Part shown: in pieces, positions 42,537 to 51,675 of the stretch | Layout of the letters: every line of letters starts with the position of its first letter | How positions within the stretch are numbered: position 1 is the stretch's first letter | Origin: Pseudovibrio zosterae | GTDB lineage: Bacteria; Pseudomonadota; Alphaproteobacteria; Rhizobiales; Stappiaceae | Direction of reading: 5' to 3' | Assembly: GCF_033843645.1 (NCBI RefSeq) | Contig: NZ_JAWXVZ010000010.1 | Span: 62,001 to 126,000, forward strand | DNA length: 64,000 nucleotides | Program-made: the position numbers and the translations under genes | Notes under the pieces: model-generated | Told to the model about the DNA's origin: nothing | The model's input: only the letters and a program-made list of their open reading frames with translations | Databases searched by the model: none

Positions 42537-43111
42537 ATTAAGCGTGATTCGAGCGTGTAAATGCAGCTTTCCACGCACATCAACCAAATTCACAGGCGCT
42601 CGCATGCCGGAAAAACAGCCTGCCGTACACGCGCATTCCCAAACGGCACCTCTTTTGACTTAAACGGCAATACCCGCCTGAATTGTAGAGGCTTTCTGTG
42701 CTGGCTTACGGTTTTCCGTAGCATGAACAGTGTATCGGCCCAGCTCCAAAGCCTTCCTGAAAACGCGCTAGATACATCGATATCAGCGCAGTTTTGCGCT
42801 CTGAAGCAGCACGCGGCGCCGGCTCGTCGCCATCAAAAAAGGCCCCATTTTGTTTGACGGATAAGGAGTTACACGAAGTCTTGCCCGGGCCTCCACGGAT
42901 TGTCTGGAGGACAATGCAACCACGCCACACTGTCGCCAAGTTTATGCTGCCAGCGTAACGCTAGAAATTACAGTGTTTTAAGTTTCCACGACAGGCTAAG
43001 GGTCTTCAACCCTTTAGTAACCATCTTTAAGGTAACCTTAAAACTAAGTTTATGGTGTGTTTCATGCGCGCACCAAATGTTGAGCAGCGCAAACGAAGCG
43101 GTTTGGAGAAG
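42537..43111. other. Intergenic region upstream of the IalB-family gene
   Basis: A 575-bp region with no convincing gene. It holds several hairpins: CCTCCA/TGGAGG (about 42891-42911), an imperfect CTAAGGGT/ACCCTTTAG (42996-43017), and a near palindrome TTTAAGG-TAA-CCTTAAA (43026-43042) close to the gene start. These may be operators or 5'-leader structures. Confidence 0.5.
43026..43042. promoter_or_regulatory. Dyad upstream of the IalB-family gene
   Basis: TTTAAGG and CCTTAAA are perfectly inverted around TAA. It may be an operator or a leader hairpin; no regulator is known. Confidence 0.35.
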
Positions 43112-43618
43112 ATGCAAGCACGTATCCTGATCACTGCCATTATGGCTCTAGGTATCTCTGGCGCAGCGGCCCATGCGCAGTCAGCCAATCTGGTTAAACA
43201 GAACCGGGACTGGGGTGCTTACACGTTTAGCGGTCAGAACGGCAAAATCTGCTACGCGGTATCAAAGCCAACGCAGCTGTTGCCCACGGACCGTAACCAC
43301 GGCGACGTATTTTTCTTCGTCTCGACCCGCCCTAATGAGCAGGTCAACAATGAACCAAGCGTCATTGTAGGTTACAATTTCCGTGAAGGCTCCACTGTGA
43401 CAGCAAACGTGGACGGCACCACATTCACAATGTTTACCAAGGGCGACGGCGCTTGGGTGCAGAATGCTGCAGAAGAGCAGCGTCTGATAAACGCTATGAA
43501 AGCCGGTCGAGAAATGACCATTTCCGGTGTATCCGGACGCGGCACTCAGACCACATACAAGTTCTCTTTGAGCGGCATTACAGCTTCCATCAATGATGCG
43601 AATGCGGCTTGCCGTTAA
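43112..43618 (+). CDS. Invasion-associated locus B (IalB) family periplasmic protein
   Basis: A 168-residue protein with signal peptide MQARILITAIMALGISGAAAHA and the IalB domain: NRDWGAYTFSGQNGKICYAVSKPTQLLP, FFFVSTRPNEQVNNEPSVIVGYNF and MTISGVSGRGTQTTYKFSLSGIT.SI. Two cysteines (in KICYA and NAACR) could pair. IalB was named in Bartonella, but homologues are widespread in non-pathogenic alphaproteobacteria with unknown envelope roles. I chose the ATG at 43112 as the start of the signal peptide; its GGAG is only three to four bases away, and upstream ATGs at 43052 and 43064 remain possible. Confidence 0.86.
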   Translation: MQARILITAIMALGISGAAAHAQSANLVKQNRDWGAYTFSGQNGKICYAVSKPTQLLPTDRNHGDVFFFVSTRPNEQVNNEPSVIVGYNFREGSTVTANVDGTTFTMFTKGDGAWVQNAAEEQRLINAMKAGREMTISGVSGRGTQTTYKFSLSGITASINDANAACR

Positions 43619-43709
43619 ACACTAGGTATTGGCAGAGGCAAAACGGGCAGATGCGATTTTCTGATTTATATTCTCAAACAGAAACTTAGCAAAACTCGGC
43701 GCACGATTT

Positions 43710-43735
43710 GGGCTTTAAACCATCAAAAGCCCTTT
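43710..43735 (+). terminator. Weak terminator-like hairpin after the IalB gene
   Basis: GGGCTTT (43710-43716) and AAAGCCC (43726-43732), followed by TTTCAACC. Confidence 0.45.
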
Positions 43736-43770
43736 CAACCTCCGCAAATTCAGGTATAACGACGCCTAAC

Positions 43771-43806
43771 GGGCGGTGGCGAAAACGCTGCCGCCCATTA
43801 TATTTG
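43771..43806 (+). terminator. Hairpin before rlmN
   Basis: An 11-bp stem, GGGCGGTGGCG (43771-43781) with CGCTGCCGCCC (43786-43796), two G-U pairs, loop AAAA, then ATTATATTTG. It could terminate readthrough or form the rlmN leader. Confidence 0.5.
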
Positions 43807-43884
43807 CAAGGAACGCAGAGCGCGCCGCACATTGCGAGCAGCTGCGCTGCAAACGACAATCAACGAGCTTAAAGAGTAGACCCC

Positions 43885-45138
43885 ATGGCGATTTCGCTGG
43901 ACATCGCGCACAAGCATAGCGACCCACTCATCAAGATTGCTGCGGTAGACGACGAAGCTGTGGCCAAATCTGCCGATGAGAAACCAACCCTGATCGGCTT
44001 GGACAGGACGGACCTCGGCAAGGCGCTGGAAGCGGTCGGCGTAGCCCCGAAGCAGGTGCGCATGCGTGTCAACCAGCTTTGGCATTGGCTCTATGTTCGC
44101 GGCATTTCCGACTTCGACAAGATGACGAACGTCTCAAAAGAGCTGCGTAATCGCCTGAAGTTCGCTTACACCATTGCCCGTCCTGAAATCGTCAGTGAAC
44201 AGGTTTCTGTAGACGGCACCCGCAAATGGCTATTCCGTTTCCCCTCTCGCGGCGCTGGTAAGCCCGTGGAAGTAGAGACAGTTTACATCCCGGAGGAAGA
44301 CCGCGGCACCCTCTGCATTTCCTCTCAGGTCGGCTGCACCCTCACTTGCACCTTCTGTCATACCGGCACACAGAAGCTGGTACGCAATCTGACTGCTGAG
44401 GAAATTCTCTCCCAGCTCCTCATTGCCAAAGACCGCCTCAACGACTTTCCTGATGCGGATGCCCCGGAAGGTGCGCTGGAGAACAACTCCAACCGCCGCC
44501 GCATCACCAATATTGTAATGATGGGCATGGGTGAGCCGCTCTACAACTTCGAGAGTGTCAAGAAGGCACTGTTGATTGCGTCTGACGGCGACGGCCTGTC
44601 GCTTTCAAAGCGCCGCATCACTCTTTCAACTTCCGGCGTTGTTCCAATGATCGAGCGAACCGGTGACGAAATCGGCTGCATGCTGGCGATCTCTCTCCAC
44701 GCCGTCAATGATGAGCTGCGCGACGAGATTGTACCAATCAACCGCAAGTACAAGCTGGAACAGCTGCTTGACGCCTGCCGCAACTATCCGGGCCTGTCCA
44801 ACGCCAAGCGTATCACCTTTGAATACGTGATGCTGAAGGGCGTTAATGACAGTCTCGACGATGCCAAGAAACTGGTGAAGCTGCTCCAAGGCATTCCGGC
44901 GAAAATCAACCTTTTGCCATTCAACCCATGGCCGGGCTCGCCCTATGAGTGCTCAGAGTGGGAACAGATTGAAGCGTTTGCTGATGTTGTTAATCGTGCA
45001 GGCTATGCGTCCCCAATCCGCACCCCGCGCGGCCGGGACATCTTCGCGGCTTGTGGCCAGCTGAAGTCCGCGTCCGAACGTCTTCGCAAGACTGAGCGCG
45101 AAGCACTCGAAAAAGCTCAAGCGGCCGGCGAAGCCTAA
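43885..45138 (+). CDS. rlmN: Dual-specificity RNA methyltransferase RlmN
   Basis: A 417-residue radical-SAM enzyme that methylates C2 of A2503 in 23S rRNA and A37 in some tRNAs. The cluster motif CTLTCTFC is at 151-158 (Cys151, 155, 158), followed by NIVMMGMGEPLYNFE..KKAL, ISLHAVNDELRDEIVPINRKY and the C-terminal RTPRGRDIFAACGQL, whose Cys is the methyl-carrier residue. The N-terminal part contains QVRMRVNQLWHWLYVRG. The length is typical of the alphaproteobacteria, with about 30 extra N-terminal residues relative to E. coli. Confidence 0.96.
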   Translation: MAISLDIAHKHSDPLIKIAAVDDEAVAKSADEKPTLIGLDRTDLGKALEAVGVAPKQVRMRVNQLWHWLYVRGISDFDKMTNVSKELRNRLKFAYTIARPEIVSEQVSVDGTRKWLFRFPSRGAGKPVEVETVYIPEEDRGTLCISSQVGCTLTCTFCHTGTQKLVRNLTAEEILSQLLIAKDRLNDFPDADAPEGALENNSNRRRITNIVMMGMGEPLYNFESVKKALLIASDGDGLSLSKRRITLSTSGVVPMIERTGDEIGCMLAISLHAVNDELRDEIVPINRKYKLEQLLDACRNYPGLSNAKRITFEYVMLKGVNDSLDDAKKLVKLLQGIPAKINLLPFNPWPGSPYECSEWEQIEAFADVVNRAGYASPIRTPRGRDIFAACGQLKSASERLRKTEREALEKAQAAGEA

Positions 45139-45318
45139 GCTTTTCTTAGACAATGCTTTCTCTCGGGCGTGCAAAACGCTCGCCCGAGATCCCCCTTTTC
45201 TCAGCTCTTCCCGCTGGACATTCAGGCATGAACTTGCGATCTGTTTTGCAGCAGGGGTTCGGCACTCTTGAAAGTCGCGCAGTGCGCCTGCTCAGACCAA
45301 CAAGATTTGGGGCGCGAG

Positions 45319-45786
45319 ATGGTCGATAGCAGCAAACTTTTTTTCCAGCTAATGAGGATAATCTGCGGGTTCATCGCCGCAGTGATCGCTGCTGGCCTGT
45401 TTTTCTCATGGGGCTATTTCCGCGCCAGCGGGCCAGACACCGATCCAATTGGCTTTATCGCCATGACGGGCTCGACCGTCGTTTCAGCCAGTATGATCGG
45501 CTCCCTCGCCCTGATTCCGGCCGTGTTTGCCGTCGGCTTTGCTGAGACAATGCGCTGGAAAGGTGTTGTCTATCATGTGGGCGCAGCTGGCCTTATCGCC
45601 TTGGCCATCTGGTCCATAGGCGATCAACTGCCCTCTGATGGAACATCGCTTGCCCTTCGCCCGGGCTCATCCATTGTCACATCTGCAGGCTTCATCGCAG
45701 GCTTTGCTTACTGGCTGGTCGCCGGACGCAAGTCCGGATGCTGGTGGATTGGTCAGCAAAACGATCAAAACCGCCACCCGCGCTAG
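45319..45786 (+). CDS. Small integral membrane protein, unknown function
   Basis: A 155-residue protein with four predicted membrane helices (about 8-30, 45-72, 80-100, 120-140) and short loops. The second helix contains GSTVVSASMIGSLALIPAVFAVGFAE, and the protein ends in a polar tail (WWIGQQNDQNRHPR). No family I can name with confidence. The ATG at 45319 has GGGGCG about six bases upstream; a TTG at 45268 would add a cysteine-containing head. It lies between rlmN and the convergent P-type ATPase gene. Confidence 0.65.
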   Translation: MVDSSKLFFQLMRIICGFIAAVIAAGLFFSWGYFRASGPDTDPIGFIAMTGSTVVSASMIGSLALIPAVFAVGFAETMRWKGVVYHVGAAGLIALAIWSIGDQLPSDGTSLALRPGSSIVTSAGFIAGFAYWLVAGRKSGCWWIGQQNDQNRHPR

Positions 45787-45854
45787 CATCCGCTGTTCAT
45801 GAACTGGGCGGAAGACCAGAAACTGACCTCTGCAACACGATACCCGCGTGACAG

Positions 45855-45890
45855 GAATTGGCCGATCTATTCGCCCAGAGCGGCCAATTC
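45855..45890. repeat. Nine-bp inverted repeat between convergent genes
   Basis: GAATTGGCC (45855-45863) and GGCCAATTC (45882-45890), 18-nt loop, lying between the membrane protein gene and the P-type ATPase gene. No U-tract follows on either strand, but the location fits a shared terminator. Confidence 0.5.
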
Positions 45891-45906
45891 TCAAGTTCAT
45901 CAAATT

Positions 45907-48342
45907 TTAGCGGTCCTTTAGCAGCCGAAGAGCGTTTGCAACCACGACCAGCGTGGCGCCCACATCTCCCAGAATGGCCACCCATAGGCTGGAAAGACCC
46001 AGCGCTGTCAACACGACCAGCGAGCCTTTCACCACGAAAGCAAACGCTATGTTCTGACGGATGATTGCAAGCGTTCGCTTTGAATGACCTATCAGCCATG
46101 GCAAGCGCGACAAGTCATCCTTCATCAAGGCGATATCCGCGGTTTCAATGGCGGCATCAGAGCCGATAGCGCCCATGGCGACCCCAAAGTTCGCCCGAGC
46201 CATGGCCGGAGCATCGTTGACGCCATCGCCAATCATCGCGACAATTGAATGCGTGCGTTCCAACTCTTCGACTGCCGCCACCTTGTCTTCCGGCAGAAGT
46301 TCGGCGCGCACTTCATCAATGCCGACGGCCTTCGCCACTTTCTCGGCTGTCGCCTTGTTGTCGCCAGTCAACATGACGAGCTTCTGAACGCCAGCGTCAT
46401 GGAGGTCCTTGACCAAGGCGGCAGCGGTCTCGCGGATCTTGTCCGAAAGGGCAATTACCCCGCAAACATGGTGATCCGTACCAACCAGAACCACGGTCTT
46501 GCCATCAGCCTCAAGTTCGGCAGCGAGCGTATTGGCTTCTCCAATATCGAAACGCTTTTCCTGCAGGAAGCGGCGCGATCCGAGCCAGTAGGTCTTGCCA
46601 TCCCGCTGACCCGACAAACCACGCCCCGGCAACAGTTCCACGTTTTCAGCGGGCTCGTACTCAACGCCCTCCTCATTTGCGCATTCCGCTATGGCCTGCG
46701 CAAGGGGATGGGAACTGCGCGCCTCCAGTGACGCTGCTCTTCGCAGCAATTCTTGCACGCCATGACCGTTCAGCGGCACGACATCAGTAACCGTTGGTCG
46801 TCCCTCGGTGATCGTTCCGGTCTTGTCGAAAGCAAGCGCTGTAAGGTGCGCGGGCAGTTCCAGGTAAACGCCACCCTTGATGAGCACGCCATTGCGGGCA
46901 GCAGAGGTGAGCCCTGCCACGATTGAAACAGGTGTTGAAATAACCAATGCACAGGGGCAGGCAATCACGAGCAGAACAAGCGCGCGGTAAAACCACTCCT
47001 CCCACGAGGGGCCAAACAGCACTGGCGGCGCAACCGCCATCAAAAGCGCAAGCACCATGACAGCCGGGGTATAAACTCGAGCAAATTTGTCTACCCATTG
47101 CTCAGCTGCCGCACGTCGCCCTTGAGCATCGCTCACCATGCGAATGATGCGCGCCAGCATGGTATCGTCTGCGCCCTTGGTAGCTTCAACCTCAAAGGTG
47201 CCTTCACCATTGATCGTGCCAGCATAAACGTCCGCACCGACTTCCTTCATCACGGGCACGCTTTCACCTGTGATCGGAGCCTGATCCACGCTGCCGATGC
47301 CTGACCGAACGATGCCATCAAGAGGAATGCGGTCTCCGCCGCGCACCACAAAAACCGTCCCCGGCACAACGGACTTGACGTCCACTACGTCTTCCCGACC
47401 ATCAGAGTGCTTAATGCGTACCGTGCTTGGCGCAATATCCATCAAGGCTGCAACGGCCTTGCGGGCCCGCCCGACACTCCAGCTCTCCAGATACAGCGAT
47501 AGAGAGAACAGGAAGGCGACTGTTGCCCCTTCAAACCACTCGCCAATCCCGATTGCACCAGCTACAGCTACCATCATGAGAAGGTTCATGTCCGGGCGCA
47601 GCGTTTTCAGCGCGTACCAGGCTTTGGGAGCAACCAACCGAGCACCGGCAAAAATCGCAGCAAGATAAACGATCTCAACGCCAAGTGACGGCGTGCCTGA
47701 AAGAACCTGAAGGAGGTCAGGCTGTGAACCCGATCCAAGGTACTGAGCAGCCTGCAGAACAAGAGCGATCCCCCACAGGATGCCTGAGGCCAGCGTGAAT
47801 GAACCAAGGCGCTTGTGCATCCGCTCTCGTGCTTCATCGGCTTCGCTGTCGACGAATGGCGTAGCCTTCATGCCTGTAGCGTTCACGGCTTTGATGATGG
47901 TTTGATCGCTAACATTGCTGGCTGTTGGTGAGACTATCATCTTGGTGTTGAGGATATCGAAGCCAAGATTGTCGGCGGATCCAACAACAGGCCCGACAGC
48001 TCGGCGCAAAATGCCGATTTCCTCCGCGCAGCACAGACCCTCTACTCGGAAAGAACGCGCCCCGTTCCAGTCTTTCACGTCCGGAAGGGCTTTTTCACCA
48101 CTACAGCAGCCACAACTCTCCGAGGCTTTTATGGGTCGTGGTTCGGGTTCAGCTTCCGAACTGCAGCAGGTGTCGGCTTTCGCCCCGCCTTCTTTCGCTT
48201 CGCTGCCACTAGCCCCCTGTTCGGCGGCGTGAACATGTGCGCTGCAGCCGCAGTCAGAACCAACATGCGCGACGTGATGATGCGCACCAACATGTGCTTT
48301 AGAGCTACCACAACAGGAAGCGTGAGCCATCTTGTCAGACAT
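45907..48342 (-). CDS. zntA: Zn/Cd/Pb-exporting P1B-type ATPase
   Basis: An 811-residue heavy-metal ATPase. The N-terminus is rich in His and Cys (CCGSSKAHVGAHHHVAHVGSDCGC), followed by an HMA-like domain whose usual GMxCxxC is replaced by LCCAEE. The membrane and catalytic core has TGES, the CPC metal-transport motif (about 462), DKTGTITEG with the phosphorylated Asp, a SHPLAQAI loop and GDGVNDAPA. This pattern fits the Zn(II)/Cd(II)/Pb(II) subgroup rather than copper exporters. The protein sits in the inner membrane. The promoter upstream has the long spacer of MerR-type control. Confidence 0.92.
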   Translation of the reverse strand: MSDKMAHASCCGSSKAHVGAHHHVAHVGSDCGCSAHVHAAEQGASGSEAKEGGAKADTCCSSEAEPEPRPIKASESCGCCSGEKALPDVKDWNGARSFRVEGLCCAEEIGILRRAVGPVVGSADNLGFDILNTKMIVSPTASNVSDQTIIKAVNATGMKATPFVDSEADEARERMHKRLGSFTLASGILWGIALVLQAAQYLGSGSQPDLLQVLSGTPSLGVEIVYLAAIFAGARLVAPKAWYALKTLRPDMNLLMMVAVAGAIGIGEWFEGATVAFLFSLSLYLESWSVGRARKAVAALMDIAPSTVRIKHSDGREDVVDVKSVVPGTVFVVRGGDRIPLDGIVRSGIGSVDQAPITGESVPVMKEVGADVYAGTINGEGTFEVEATKGADDTMLARIIRMVSDAQGRRAAAEQWVDKFARVYTPAVMVLALLMAVAPPVLFGPSWEEWFYRALVLLVIACPCALVISTPVSIVAGLTSAARNGVLIKGGVYLELPAHLTALAFDKTGTITEGRPTVTDVVPLNGHGVQELLRRAASLEARSSHPLAQAIAECANEEGVEYEPAENVELLPGRGLSGQRDGKTYWLGSRRFLQEKRFDIGEANTLAAELEADGKTVVLVGTDHHVCGVIALSDKIRETAAALVKDLHDAGVQKLVMLTGDNKATAEKVAKAVGIDEVRAELLPEDKVAAVEELERTHSIVAMIGDGVNDAPAMARANFGVAMGAIGSDAAIETADIALMKDDLSRLPWLIGHSKRTLAIIRQNIAFAFVVKGSLVVLTALGLSSLWVAILGDVGATLVVVANALRLLKDR

Positions 48343-48374
48343 CCTTTTTCTCCATGCAAATCACTTCGCACTTA

Positions 48375-48405
48375 GAGATAGGACCTCTAGTCGCTGTAGC
48401 TTCAA
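48375..48405 (-). promoter_or_regulatory. MerR-type promoter of the metal ATPase
   Basis: Minus strand TTGAAG (48405-48400), 19-bp spacer holding an imperfect dyad CTACAG-CGA-CTAGAG, then TATCTC (48380-48375), 33 bp before the ATG. The long spacer and the CTAGAGG half-site resemble operators of ZntR/CadR/PbrR activators. Confidence 0.6.
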
Positions 48406-48462
48406 CCCCTATTTGCGAAAAACTCGCAGATAAGCAATGAGCCGGATGGAAGCAGACGATTT

Positions 48463-48954
48463 TTAAAGCTTGCTGATGCCGTTTTTATCCGGGCATTTTT
48501 CCAACGCACCAGCCACGGTGAGACCGCCGCCAATCAGCGCATTCGGCCAGATTTCCGCCAGCGGCACCAGCACAAAAGCCCGCTCCATCATGCGCGGATG
48601 GGGCACGCTGAGAACGTCATCTTCCACTCGGGTTTCCCCATAAAGCAGAACGTCAATGTCAATGGTCCGTGGGCCCCAGCGTTCATCACGCACACGCCCA
48701 AGCTGTTTCTCGATACCAAGGCACGCCTCAAGCAGGCGCTTTGGTGACAAATGGGTTTTGACGGTAACGCAGCAGTTGCGGTAGTCGTCCTGAGGTACGG
48801 GCCCCCACGGAGGGGTGCGGTAGTCTGAGGACCTCCCCACCACCTCAATGCCCTCAAACGCAGACAGAGCTGAAATCGCGGCCTCAATGTAGGACTTGGT
48901 ATCGCCCATGTTCGAGCCAAGGCCCAAGGCGGCCATCACCACATTACTCTGCAT
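48463..48954 (-). CDS. folK: 6-hydroxymethyl-7,8-dihydropterin pyrophosphokinase
   Basis: A 163-residue HPPK, which transfers pyrophosphate from ATP to hydroxymethyl-dihydropterin in folate synthesis. It shows LGLGSNMGDTKSYIEAAI, SSDYRTPPWGPVPQDDYRNCCV, LEACLGIEKQLGRVRDERWGPRTIDIDVLLYG (the ATP and metal site) and VPHPRMMERAFVLVPLAEI. It overlaps the end of folP by 11 bp, so the two are coupled. The folB gene often present between them is absent here. Confidence 0.95.
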   Translation of the reverse strand: MQSNVVMAALGLGSNMGDTKSYIEAAISALSAFEGIEVVGRSSDYRTPPWGPVPQDDYRNCCVTVKTHLSPKRLLEACLGIEKQLGRVRDERWGPRTIDIDVLLYGETRVEDDVLSVPHPRMMERAFVLVPLAEIWPNALIGGGLTVAGALEKCPDKNGISKL

Positions 48955-49816
48955 ATCGCCCGCCCATTTCCTTCATGGCTTGCACAATTCGCACGGCATC
49001 CGCGTGCGGTTTCACATCGTGAGCCCGCACAATTTGTGCTCCAGCCTGCAACGCCAGCACATGTACACTGAGCGACCCAAACAAGCGCTCCTCCGTCTCC
49101 ACGTTTAACACATGCCCCACCATGCGCTTGCGCGAGGCACCGGCCAGGACCGGACGTTCCCACTTCTTCAACGCGGAAAAGTTCTGAAGCACTTGATAGT
49201 TCTGCTCAAGGGTCTTGCCGAACCCGAACCCCGGATCGAGTATTTGGTGGTGACTGGGAATGCCCGCAGCCTCCGCCAACTTCAACGAACGCTCAAAGAA
49301 CCGATCAAGTTCCGAGAGGATATCAAGGGCAGGATCCGCCTCGGTCCGGTTATGCATCATGATCACCGGCACATTCGCCTCAGCCACCACGGCCGCCATA
49401 TCCGGGTCTTTTTGCAGCCCCCATACGTCGTTGATGATATGAGCCCCTGCGGCAACCGCCGCCCGCGCTACGCTCGCCTTGTACGTATCAATTGAAATGA
49501 GAACGCCCAGATCCTTAATGCGCTCCAGTACAGGCAGTACGCGCGACAACTCCTCACCAGCTGCCACTGGCGTCGCTCCAGGCCGCGTGCTCTCGCCCCC
49601 AACATCGAGAATGTCGGCACCTTCTGCAATCATTTGCTGAGCGTGAGCCAAAGCCTCTGCCGGGCCGTTGTGACACCCGCCATCCGAGAAACTATCCGGA
49701 GTGACATTCAAAATGCCCATCACCAGTGGGCGCTTGGAGGCCTCGAGTAAAGAACTTGAGAAAACTGCGGTCAAGGGCTCCCCCGTGATCATGGCATTAG
49801 CAGCAACATTGATCAC
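48944..49816 (-). CDS. folP: Dihydropteroate synthase
   Basis: A 290-residue DHPS, the sulfonamide target, joining DHPPP with p-aminobenzoate. The signatures VMGILNVTPDSFSDGG, ILDVGGESTRPGA, HIINDVWGLQ, VIMMHNR, DPGFGFGKT and ASRKRMVG are all present in order in the TIM barrel. GTG at 49816 is taken as the start because AAGAG precedes it; an ATG at 49792 is also possible. It forms a two-gene unit with folK. Confidence 0.95.
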   Translation of the reverse strand: MINVAANAMITGEPLTAVFSSSLLEASKRPLVMGILNVTPDSFSDGGCHNGPAEALAHAQQMIAEGADILDVGGESTRPGATPVAAGEELSRVLPVLERIKDLGVLISIDTYKASVARAAVAAGAHIINDVWGLQKDPDMAAVVAEANVPVIMMHNRTEADPALDILSELDRFFERSLKLAEAAGIPSHHQILDPGFGFGKTLEQNYQVLQNFSALKKWERPVLAGASRKRMVGHVLNVETEERLFGSLSVHVLALQAGAQIVRAHDVKPHADAVRIVQAMKEMGGRYAE

Positions 49817-49904
49817 GGGACATGCTCTTTTTTCGACAAGAAATCAAGCCAAGGCAGGGTGTGGTGCCGGCAAACCGCACAAGAGTTGTTTCACCTCATG
49901 CATT

Positions 49905-51128
49905 CTAAGGCGCCACCTGGTCCATCACGGGGACTTCTTTTGGAAGGATCGCATGGCCTCCCCAATACAAAATCGCGGTTAGGAACGTCATGCCGGGCAA
50001 AACAACCGCAAGTGCCAGCAGCGGGTCCGGAATGAAAACCGCCACAATGGCGCTGCCCAGCAAGCCAACGCCGATCTGAACAAAACCCATCATGGCCGAA
50101 GCGGCACCTGCGATACGGGGAAACGGATGCAAGCCGCGTACAGTCATGGACGGCAAGATCAAGGCATTTGCAAAGGCAAACGCGCCCACAGGAAGCATGA
50201 TGCTGAAGTAACCTGGCTCCAGATAGAAATAGCCATAGATCAGCCCTAGCCCACTTGCGACCCCGAACATAGACCCCAAAGCCGCCACAGTGTCGGATTG
50301 CAGACGCTTCATAAGCTGGCGAGTCAACACACCGCCAAGAAAGAAGCACCCGGTTTGCATCAGCATGCCCAAGCCGAACTCTGTAGGGGTCAGACCCACA
50401 ACTTCAATCAGAACAAACGGCAATACCGTGGCGAGCATGTAAAATCCACCGATGGTTAAACCTAGGATCAATGCAGGTATCAGAAACACCGGGTGGCAGA
50501 GAAGCAAGCCATATGAGGCTGCGAGCCGCTTCGGGTTTATCAGCGCCGGGTCTTTGTATCGGTTGGTCTCCGGCAACCACACCAAAACAATACCCAGCAC
50601 CACGAGCCCGTAGAGCACCATGAACGCGAAAATCGCCTCCCAACCTAGGAGCTCAAGAGTGACCCCACCAATAAGCGGCGCAAAAGCCGGCCCGGCGGCC
50701 AGCATCATGCCGATCAGGTTCATGATCGCCGCGCCCTTGTCACCGGTGAATTGATCTCGAATGATGGCGCGAGAGACAGCAATTCCGCAGGAGGCACCAA
50801 GGCCCTGAATAAATCGGCCGATAAGCAGCCAGTCGATGGTGCTGGCCGCAAAAGCCATTAGGCTGCCGACAAGGTACGTTCCTAAAAACCATAGCAGGAT
50901 GGGTCGGCGTCCATAGGCATCAGACAGCGGCCCACATACCAATTGCGCGACTGTGAAGCCAACAAAATAGCACGTCATTGTGAGCTTGATGGTCGACATC
51001 TGGGTGCCAAACACATCAACAAGCTCCGGCATGGCCGGTGTGTAGAGCGCAAGAGAAATGGGGCCAAGTGCAACAAGCACGGCCCCAATAATTGATGCGC
51101 GTCGTTCGCTCACGAGCGGAGAGTGCAT
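49905..51128 (-). CDS. Bcr/CflA family multidrug efflux MFS transporter
   Basis: A 407-residue, 12-helix major facilitator. The early ALYTPAMPELVDVFGTQMSTIKLTMTCYFVGFTVAQLVCGPLSDAYGRRPILLWFLGTYLVGS and RFIQGLGASCGIAVSRAIIRD are typical of the Bcr/CflA drug:proton antiporter group. Its ATG shares one base with the stop of the MarR gene (TAATG), so the regulator and pump are translationally coupled. The substrate cannot be read from sequence, though bicyclomycin, sulfonamides or phenolics are known for the family. Confidence 0.88.
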   Translation of the reverse strand: MHSPLVSERRASIIGAVLVALGPISLALYTPAMPELVDVFGTQMSTIKLTMTCYFVGFTVAQLVCGPLSDAYGRRPILLWFLGTYLVGSLMAFAASTIDWLLIGRFIQGLGASCGIAVSRAIIRDQFTGDKGAAIMNLIGMMLAAGPAFAPLIGGVTLELLGWEAIFAFMVLYGLVVLGIVLVWLPETNRYKDPALINPKRLAASYGLLLCHPVFLIPALILGLTIGGFYMLATVLPFVLIEVVGLTPTEFGLGMLMQTGCFFLGGVLTRQLMKRLQSDTVAALGSMFGVASGLGLIYGYFYLEPGYFSIMLPVGAFAFANALILPSMTVRGLHPFPRIAGAASAMMGFVQIGVGLLGSAIVAVFIPDPLLALAVVLPGMTFLTAILYWGGHAILPKEVPVMDQVAP

Positions 51129-51586
51129 TACGATCTGAGCTCCGACTTGGCCCCGACACTTAACTGATCACGCATTTCCCGCAACCGATCCTGAAGTGCA
51201 TCAAACTCCTCAGCTGACATATGCGGCCCTGACATCCCACGCACTTGCTCTCCAATACGCTTAAGCTGCTCTACCAGCTCCAAACCCTTGCCAGTGATCT
51301 CCGTCATTTTGCTCCGCCGATCCTCAGGATGCCGCTTTCGCTCCACAAAGCCAGCACGTTCCAGCGCATCCAGATGACCGACGACCGTCATGGGTTCCAC
51401 CATCATGCCCTCTGCGACCTGGTTCTGACGCAGTCCTGGATAGTGGTAAATATAGGCAAGAACCCGAGCCATGCCGGGCGTAATCCCCATACCCTTTTTT
51501 GTGATTTCTGCTTCAAATGCGCGGCGATAGGCCCGCGCCGTATCTAGAAGTACAAATCCGAAACTTTCTCGCTCTGTCTTCGACAT
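51128..51586 (-). CDS. MarR family transcriptional regulator
   Basis: A 152-residue MarR-type winged-helix repressor. The DNA-binding domain is seen as ARVLAYIYHYPGLRQNQVAEGMMVEPMTVVGHLDALERAGFVERKRHPEDRRSKMTEITGKGLELV, with DRRSK as the wing. MarR proteins usually repress the adjacent pump and are released by its substrates. The gene precedes, and is coupled to, the Bcr/CflA exporter. Operator candidates in the upstream region are given separately. Confidence 0.92.
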   Translation of the reverse strand: MSKTERESFGFVLLDTARAYRRAFEAEITKKGMGITPGMARVLAYIYHYPGLRQNQVAEGMMVEPMTVVGHLDALERAGFVERKRHPEDRRSKMTEITGKGLELVEQLKRIGEQVRGMSGPHMSAEEFDALQDRLREMRDQLSVGAKSELRS

Positions 51587-51609
51587 ACGCCCTCTGAAAT
51601 TTTGTAAGG

Positions 51610-51646
51610 TAAGCTTATAAATAACGCAAATTTATATCTGCAAATT
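51610..51646 (-). promoter_or_regulatory. Possible MarR operator region
   Basis: In the 89-bp gap upstream of marR: a palindrome TAAGCTTA (51610-51617) and direct repeats GCAAATT (51626-51632 and 51640-51646) 14 bp apart, in an AT-rich promoter-like stretch. Suggestive of autoregulation. Confidence 0.35.
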
Positions 51647-51675
51647 GTCATTACGTAAAGTGAACATACCATGGA

